From positions 1 through 64,000 of the forward strand of contig JAEWBF010000125.1 in the NCBI GenBank assembly GCA_023391285.1: 64,000 nt of DNA, in the 5' to 3' direction. A program made the position numbers and the translations under genes. Shown here one piece after another: positions 59,013 through 64,000 of the stretch (positions are counted from its first letter, which is position 1; each line of letters begins with the position of its first letter). The DNA comes from Verrucomicrobiota bacterium (GTDB taxonomy: Bacteria > Verrucomicrobiota > Verrucomicrobiia > Opitutales > Opitutaceae). The notes beneath the pieces are model-generated. The model was not told the DNA's origin. It searched no databases and saw nothing but the letters and a program-made list of their open reading frames with translations.

Positions 59013-60647
59013 TCACTTCCGCCAGCGCACCACATACAGCGATTCCGGCGCGAGCTCCGCGAACGGCATCCATCCTTCGAAACCGCCCTCGGGCGTCCAT
59101 TTCGGCGCCGTCACCTGCGCGCTTTCGATTTCCTCGCTGAGCTTCCACGCCGGGCGCACCGGACTCTTTTCCATACTTAACGTGATTCCACGTCGCGGCT
59201 CCGCATCGAAATTCCCGATCACCAACACCACCTCGCCGTCCGCCTCGCGCATCTGCACGTAAACATCCGGTTCACTCGCGCTCACGGCGAGCCGCTTACC
59301 CTGGCGCAACGCCCCCGAGTCCAGATTCAACGTCACCAACTTCTGATACAACGCCCACATCGAATCCGAGCGATCGATCTGCGCGGCCACGTTCACTTCG
59401 CGAAACTCCGGCTGCGGCGGTTTCCACGCGCGCACATCGGCTTTCGCAAAGCCCGCGTTCGGCGGCTCGCTCGTCCACGGCATCGGCGTGCGCAGCTCCG
59501 GATCGGGTTTTGTCGCCTGCATCCCGAGTTCCTCGCCGTAATACAAAAACACCGTCCCCGGCAGCGTGAACAAGATCTTCGTCGCCAGCCGCGTCGCCGA
59601 CTCGCTGCCGCCCAGCTGCGTCCTCGCGCGCTCCTGATCGTGATTCGTCAACAAGGCCGCCCACGGCGCCGCGCCTTCATACAACGCATCCAACCGCTCC
59701 AATGCGCCCGACAGAATTCTCGGCTCGCGCAGCCGCACCGCTTCGATCGTCGCGCGCGCGAGATCGAATTCGAACGAGCTGTCCACCGCGCCGCTGCGAA
59801 TCCCTTTCGCCACTTCGCCCATCCGCGCCGTATTCTCCGCGATCACGAAGCTTCCCGGTTTCACCGCATGACAATGGTCGGTGAACTCCTTCAACCACGC
59901 CCGCGTTTCCTCCGTGTCCTGCAGCGCGCCGCCCACTTCGTGGAAATACCGCACCGCATCCAATCGGAATCCGTCCACGCCCACCTCCTTCAACCAGAAC
60001 TCCGCCGCCCGCCGATGATGCTCCGTCACGCGCGGATCGTTGAAATTCCAGTCCGGCATCTCCGACGAAAACACGCCGTAGTAGAATCCGCCTCCGCCAC
60101 CTGGCACCGGATGCCACGCCCGCTGATCCCACGGCCCGAACAATTCCAAAGGCACCTCCGAAAATCGAAACATCTTCCGCTTGTCTCCCTCCGAGTCTTT
60201 CGCGCTTTCCGCCACCGCCTCCAAAAACAGCGGGTGCTGCGACGACGCGTGATTCAGCACCGAATCGATGATCACGCGAATCCCGCGCCGATGCGCTTCC
60301 GCCACGAATTTCTTGAACAATGCGATGTCTCCAAATTCCGGATGCACCGCGAAATAGTCGCTCACGTCGTAACCGTGATAACTCGGCGACGGATGAATGG
60401 GCATCAACCACAGCGCCGTCACACCGAGTGACTTCCCCTCCGCGCCGCGGCCGTCGTTCAAGTAATCCAGCTTCTCGATCAGCCCTTGGAAGTCGCCGAC
60501 GCCGTCGCCGGCGAGCGGTCCCGTCGATGCATCCGCAAACGATCGCACAAAGATCTCGTAGAACACCGCATCGCGCCACCATCCCGGCTGCGGCTCGCTG
60601 GCAAAGGCCGGCGTCGCGATCAACGCGAAGAGCGTTGCCGCCCGCAT
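59013..60647 (-). CDS. Secreted GH13 alpha-amylase-family enzyme
   Basis: 544 residues from the ATG at 60647, which starts a signal peptide (M-R-A-A-T-L-F-A-L-I-A-T-P-A-F-A). GH13 regions: D-S-V-L-N-H (I), F-R-L-D-A-V-R-Y-F (II, nucleophile Asp), F-V-I-A-E-N-T-A (III, acid/base Glu), L-T-N-H-D-Q-E-R (IV). It hydrolyses alpha-glucans. The frame is open 138 bp further upstream through two REP units and an ATG at 60743; translation from there would put about 30 REP-coded residues before the signal peptide. Divergent from the TonB receptor at 61089. Confidence 0.9.
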   Translation of the reverse strand: MRAATLFALIATPAFASEPQPGWWRDAVFYEIFVRSFADASTGPLAGDGVGDFQGLIEKLDYLNDGRGAEGKSLGVTALWLMPIHPSPSYHGYDVSDYFAVHPEFGDIALFKKFVAEAHRRGIRVIIDSVLNHASSQHPLFLEAVAESAKDSEGDKRKMFRFSEVPLELFGPWDQRAWHPVPGGGGGFYYGVFSSEMPDWNFNDPRVTEHHRRAAEFWLKEVGVDGFRLDAVRYFHEVGGALQDTEETRAWLKEFTDHCHAVKPGSFVIAENTARMGEVAKGIRSGAVDSSFEFDLARATIEAVRLREPRILSGALERLDALYEGAAPWAALLTNHDQERARTQLGGSESATRLATKILFTLPGTVFLYYGEELGMQATKPDPELRTPMPWTSEPPNAGFAKADVRAWKPPQPEFREVNVAAQIDRSDSMWALYQKLVTLNLDSGALRQGKRLAVSASEPDVYVQMREADGEVVLVIGNFDAEPRRGITLSMEKSPVRPAWKLSEEIESAQVTAPKWTPEGGFEGWMPFAELAPESLYVVRWRK

Positions 60648-60651
60648 CCAT

Positions 60652-60676
60652 GTAGGAGCGCGCTTGCGCGCGATCC
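60652..60676 (+). repeat. GTAGGAGC-type REP
   Basis: GTAG head followed by GAGCGCGC-TT-GCGCGC. The GTAGGAGCG pattern resembles REPs known from Pseudomonas. Confidence 0.8.
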
Positions 60677-60707
60677 GATGCGTTGATGCTCGAACGAGAC
60701 CTGCCAT

Positions 60708-60728
60708 CGCCTGCGAGCAGGCTCCTAC
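60708..60728 (-). repeat. GTAGGAGC-type REP, inverted
   Basis: On the minus strand: GTAG then GAGCCTGC-TC-GCAGGC. Pairs with 60652 in inverted orientation (BIME-like). Confidence 0.8.
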
Positions 60729-61088
60729 GGTTGTCATCTTCATCGGGTAACCGGGGTTTCCTGACAGCGTGCGTGGCGCGTCCATGCGGTCAAAAACCAG
60801 CCTGCGGAGAATTCATAGGCGGGCCGGACAAAACTTCGGTCCAGCCATCATGGTTCCCTCGCGCGCGCCGAGACGTCCCGATCTTTGCGGCGGAAAATCC
60901 AAGTTTTTTCCTGTCCATCTCGGTTCTCTGCCGGACTCGCCGTTGGCGTGCTCGCTCGTCGCGATGCACCGTTTTCATCAACCCCGGGGCGCGCTCGCCG
61001 CACCTCTTCGACCCAAACCACCACTACAAACATCGCTTCCGCGCCGGTGTCGCCGGCCGCATTCGGAAACCTGCAGCCCTGTCATCCC

Positions 61089-63854
61089 ATGTCATCGCAA
61101 CCGCAGTTCCCCACGTTTCGAGCGAGCCTCGCGCTCCTCCTGTTACTTCCTTCGATCGCTTCCGCGCAAACCCCGTCCGCCACCTCCGCGTCCTCCGAGG
61201 ATTCCCAGCAAAACCCCGCCGGCGGCCTCGTTGTCCTCGATCGCTTCACCGTCACAGGCGGTTTTGCCGGCAGTCTGGCCGCCGCCGCGGAAGTGAAACA
61301 AGCGATGCCCGGCATCACCGAAATCGTCGCCGCCGAAGACATCGGAAAACTCCCCGACATCTCCATCGCCGATTCGCTCAGCCGCTTGCCGGGTCTCGCC
61401 ACGCAACGGCTCAACGGCCGCAGCCAAGCGATCAGCATTCGCGGGCTCACCGGCGACTACACGACCGGCCTGCTCAACGGGCGCGAACAAGTCAGCTCCA
61501 ACAGCAATCGCACCGTCGAGTTCGACCAATATCCCGCTGAACTTCTCAGCAGCGCCGTCGTGTATAAAACCACGCAGGCAAATCTCATCGGCCAGGGTCT
61601 CGCCGGCACGATCGATCTTCGCACGGTGCGTCCGCTTACGCATGGCCGCCGCACGGTCGCGGCCAACGCGTTCTACGATTGGACGCAGCTTGATGCGCTC
61701 AACGCCGGCATCGACGACAACGGCTATCGCTACAGCGCGTCCTACATCGATCAGTTCAACGACGGCGCGCTGGGCATCGCCTTCGGCTACTCGCACGCCG
61801 ACATCCCCGGCCAGGGCGAGCAGTGGAACGCGTGGGGTTATCCCGCGGCCGACGCCGCGCAAGATCCGTCGCAGCCGTGGGTGATCGGCGGCGCGAAGCC
61901 TTTCGTTCGCTCGAGCGAGCTGAAACGCGACGGCCTCATGGGCGTGATCGAATACAAGCCGAGCGACGTGTTTCACTCCACCATCGATCTCTACTATTCG
62001 TATTTCGATGAAACCCAGCTCCTGCGTGGCATCGAGATTCCGCTTTACTGGGGTCCGAACCAATCCGGATTTCAGCCGGGCTTCACCGTGGACGACGGGC
62101 TCGTGACGAATGCGGTCTTCAACAATGTCTTCGGCGTCGTCCGCAACGATATCGTCGCGCGCAATGCCGACGTTTACGCGGGCGGCTGGAACTTGAAATT
62201 CGGCGACGGCTCCGGATGGACGTTTGAGGGCGACCTCAGCTACTCGCGCATCGATCGCAAGGACCGCGTGCTCGAGACTTACTCGGGCACGGGCTCGAAT
62301 CAGGTCGGCACGCCTGACACGATCACCGTCACGATGGGCCGCGGCCGCGGCGCGAGCTTCGCGTCGACGCTCGATTACACGGATCGTAATCTTGTTCGAC
62401 TCACTGGCCCGCAGGGTTGGGGCGGCGACGTCGTCCCCGGCGGCCAAGCCGGATATCTGAAGAATCCGAAATCCGAAGACGCACTCACGCTCTTCAAATT
62501 TTCCGCGAAGCGAAACCTCGGCGGGTTTTTCAACCTGCTCGACGTCGGCGGCAGCTACAGCCGACGCACGAAGTCCGAGGTCGAAGATGGCTATTATCTC
62601 GCGCTCGCCAACGGCCAGATGTCGGCCGAGCTGCCTCCGTCCACCGGCGTCACAGACCTGAGCTTCATCGGGATCAGCGGCATGGCCAGTTACGATCCGC
62701 TCGCTGCGCTCTATGGCGGCACTTTCCTGCCGCTCACGAATCCGCACACCGACGTCATCTCGAACGATTGGGACGTCAGCGAAAAGGTGGCCGTCGGCTA
62801 CGTGCAGCTCGGCATCGAGAGTCGCGTGGGCGGCATGCCGCTCACCGGAAACATCGGCGTGCAAGTCATGCACACCGACCAAACCTCGCGTGGCCTCTCC
62901 GCCGTTCCGATCGAGGGCCGCTCGGTCAACGTTCCCACCGAAGGGGGCGATCGCTATTGGAACGTGTTGCCCAGTTTGAACCTCAAACTGCAGCTCGCCG
63001 AACGTCGCTTCCTTCGCTTCAGCATCGCGCAACAACTCGCGCGCCAGCGAATGAACGACATGCGTGCCGGACGTAACACCACGTTCAACTCGAACCTGGC
63101 GAGTTCGCCGAATCCCGGCGACGCGTGGAATGCCAGCGGCGGCAATCCCGAGCTGAAGCCATGGCGTTCGAACTCCGTCGACTTGGCGTTCGAACAATAC
63201 TTCCGCGACAATATGGGCTACTTCGCGGTGTCCGCGTTCTACAAGGACCTGCGCACCTATACCTATAACCAAAAAGTCATCGCGGACTTCACAGGCTTTC
63301 CGAGCGGCGGGGTCGCACCCGCGACTTACCTCGGGGTTTACGATCGTCCCGCCAACGGCGATGGTGGCACGATTCAAGGGGTCGAGGCGACGCTCTCGCT
63401 GCCGAGCGAATTGATTTTCCCGTCTTTCCGCGGACTCGGCATCATCGTCAGCGGCGCCTACAACGACAGTAACATCGAGCCTTATGGACCCGGCTCGTCG
63501 GGCACCTCGATTCCCGGACTCTCGCGCAAGGTTGCGAGTGCGACGATCTACTATGAACGCGGCGGTTTCTCCGCGCGCCTGAGCGAACGTTATCGCTCCG
63601 CGTATCGAGGAAACATCTACACCTTCGGTCCGCGCGGAGAGAACTTCCGCACGATTCACACCGAGCAGGTGATCGACGCGCAGATCAGCTACGAATTCAA
63701 ATCGGGTCCGATGAAGGGATTCACCGTGATCCTGCAGGGTTACAATCTTACCGACGAACCGCTGCAGACCTCCGAGCAAGGCGACCCGCGGCTCGTCGTC
63801 GATTATCAGAAATACGGCGCGTCCTATTCGGTCGGCGTTTCGTATAAATTCTGA
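61089..63854 (+). CDS. TonB-dependent receptor (carbohydrate type)
   Basis: 921 residues. Signal peptide (about 1-27, ending S-I-A-S-A-Q). The plug contains I-A-D-S-L-S-R-L-P-G-L-A-T-Q-R and I-S-I-R-G-L, and the barrel ends Y-S-V-G-V-S-Y-K-F. This matches the Xanthomonas/Caulobacter-type TonB receptors, many of which import oligosaccharides such as maltodextrin. The divergent GH13 amylase makes an alpha-glucan ligand likely. The open frame extends 204 bp further upstream, but the ATG at 61089 begins the signal peptide. Confidence 0.92.
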   Translation: MSSQPQFPTFRASLALLLLLPSIASAQTPSATSASSEDSQQNPAGGLVVLDRFTVTGGFAGSLAAAAEVKQAMPGITEIVAAEDIGKLPDISIADSLSRLPGLATQRLNGRSQAISIRGLTGDYTTGLLNGREQVSSNSNRTVEFDQYPAELLSSAVVYKTTQANLIGQGLAGTIDLRTVRPLTHGRRTVAANAFYDWTQLDALNAGIDDNGYRYSASYIDQFNDGALGIAFGYSHADIPGQGEQWNAWGYPAADAAQDPSQPWVIGGAKPFVRSSELKRDGLMGVIEYKPSDVFHSTIDLYYSYFDETQLLRGIEIPLYWGPNQSGFQPGFTVDDGLVTNAVFNNVFGVVRNDIVARNADVYAGGWNLKFGDGSGWTFEGDLSYSRIDRKDRVLETYSGTGSNQVGTPDTITVTMGRGRGASFASTLDYTDRNLVRLTGPQGWGGDVVPGGQAGYLKNPKSEDALTLFKFSAKRNLGGFFNLLDVGGSYSRRTKSEVEDGYYLALANGQMSAELPPSTGVTDLSFIGISGMASYDPLAALYGGTFLPLTNPHTDVISNDWDVSEKVAVGYVQLGIESRVGGMPLTGNIGVQVMHTDQTSRGLSAVPIEGRSVNVPTEGGDRYWNVLPSLNLKLQLAERRFLRFSIAQQLARQRMNDMRAGRNTTFNSNLASSPNPGDAWNASGGNPELKPWRSNSVDLAFEQYFRDNMGYFAVSAFYKDLRTYTYNQKVIADFTGFPSGGVAPATYLGVYDRPANGDGGTIQGVEATLSLPSELIFPSFRGLGIIVSGAYNDSNIEPYGPGSSGTSIPGLSRKVASATIYYERGGFSARLSERYRSAYRGNIYTFGPRGENFRTIHTEQVIDAQISYEFKSGPMKGFTVILQGYNLTDEPLQTSEQGDPRLVVDYQKYGASYSVGVSYKF

Positions 63855-64000
63855 GCACTTGAAAACGTTCTCTTCTGCGGTGGAGCCCGACGCCTCCGTC
63901 GGGCTGGAGAACCCGCCTGCGCAAGTCCAAGCGCAACCGTTGCCACGGGCCATCGAACGCAGCTCCGTCATGGATCCTTCTCCGCCGACCTGGCTCAACA
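63855..64000. other. Right-edge segment, possible start of another gene
   Basis: After the TonB receptor stop there is a GTGG REP (63880) and then an open plus-strand frame with an ATG at 63970 that runs off the window (M-D-P-S-P-P-T-W-L-N). It is too short to identify. Confidence 0.35.
63880..63905 (+). repeat. GTGG-headed REP after the TonB receptor
   Basis: GTGG head with 9-bp arms AGCCCGACG / CGTCGGGCT around CCTC. Stem identical to the minus-strand copy at 2779. Confidence 0.85.

Larger units (their letters stand above)
60648..61088. promoter_or_regulatory. Divergent control region with two REPs
   Basis: 441 bp between the divergent GH13 and TonB receptor genes. It must hold the promoters of both. 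Two GTAG REPs face each other at 60652-60676 and 60708-60728. No clear operator could be seen; the remaining 360 bp shows no gene. Confidence 0.55.

Noticed and set aside
61143..63998. A 951-residue minus-strand open frame opposite the TonB receptor
   Set aside because: The plus strand has a signal peptide, plug and barrel; the minus frame has no recognisable domain and reflects GC-rich codon structure.
1..64000. tRNA, rRNA or integrase/attachment sites
   Set aside because: None of the gaps shows a tRNA-like cloverleaf, rRNA stretch or integrase gene that I could see by reading; a tRNA scan was not possible here.

Overview
The window is a 64-kb piece of a high-GC bacterial chromosome, most likely from the Opitutaceae or a close relative in Verrucomicrobiota. 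This is inferred from a PEP-CTERM surface protein, large TonB-dependent receptors, multi-domain hybrid kinases, an OleC/OleD pair and several glucan-active enzymes together; there is no rRNA or marker gene to prove it. The first 50 bases are GC homopolymer junk that looks like a contig edge. I found no tRNA, rRNA, CRISPR array, IS element or prophage.

Layout. 0-7.3 kb: secreted esterase, GNAT, DUF2959 lipoprotein, a coupled set of M48 protease, SH3 protein and CHASE2-adenylate cyclase, and an unknown protein. 7.4-10 kb: secreted GH13 amylase and an AraC regulator. 10-13.6 kb: the nadA-nadC-nadB operon for de novo NAD. 13.8-18.5 kb: a 1576-residue CheB/CheR-PAS-GAF-kinase-receiver protein. 18.5-21.5 kb: panB-panC-coaC-coaX (pantothenate/CoA) with coupled starts. 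21.5-32.5 kb: a minus-strand signalling block of three more histidine kinases, a TonB receptor and a YfiR-like periplasmic protein. 32.7-36.5 kb: isochorismatase-fold hydrolase, thioredoxin-reductase-like flavoprotein, TonB receptor. 36.7-42.4 kb: radical-SAM DNA-repair-type protein, UdgX fusion, queC, histone-deacetylase-family protein, RNase D. 42.4-45.3 kb: oleC and oleD homologues. 45.3-52.5 kb: lytic transglycosylase, 5'-nucleotidase-like protein, PEP-CTERM protein, MiaB, membrane protein, guanylate kinase, TVP38/DedA protein. 52.4-64 kb: phosphodiesterase-EEP fusion, GT4 glycosyltransferase, six-hairpin glycosidase, GH13 amylase and a divergent carbohydrate-type TonB receptor.

The most unusual content is the density and variety of short dispersed repeats, mostly between 33 kb and the right end. 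They fall into: (1) a 21-bp palindrome (arms GTGTAACCTA / TAGGTTACAC), four copies, two of them in frame inside oleC and oleD where they add the peptide CNL(L/I)GYT; (2) CAANNNN heptad repeats, often as inverted arms, found between genes and in frame inside oleC and miaB and forming the start region of oleD; (3) many GTRG-headed REP hairpins, one in frame inside a TonB receptor barrel and two supplying the stop codon of the neighbouring gene; (4) smaller families. Together they suggest that several kinds of small mobile element shape protein sequences in this genome.
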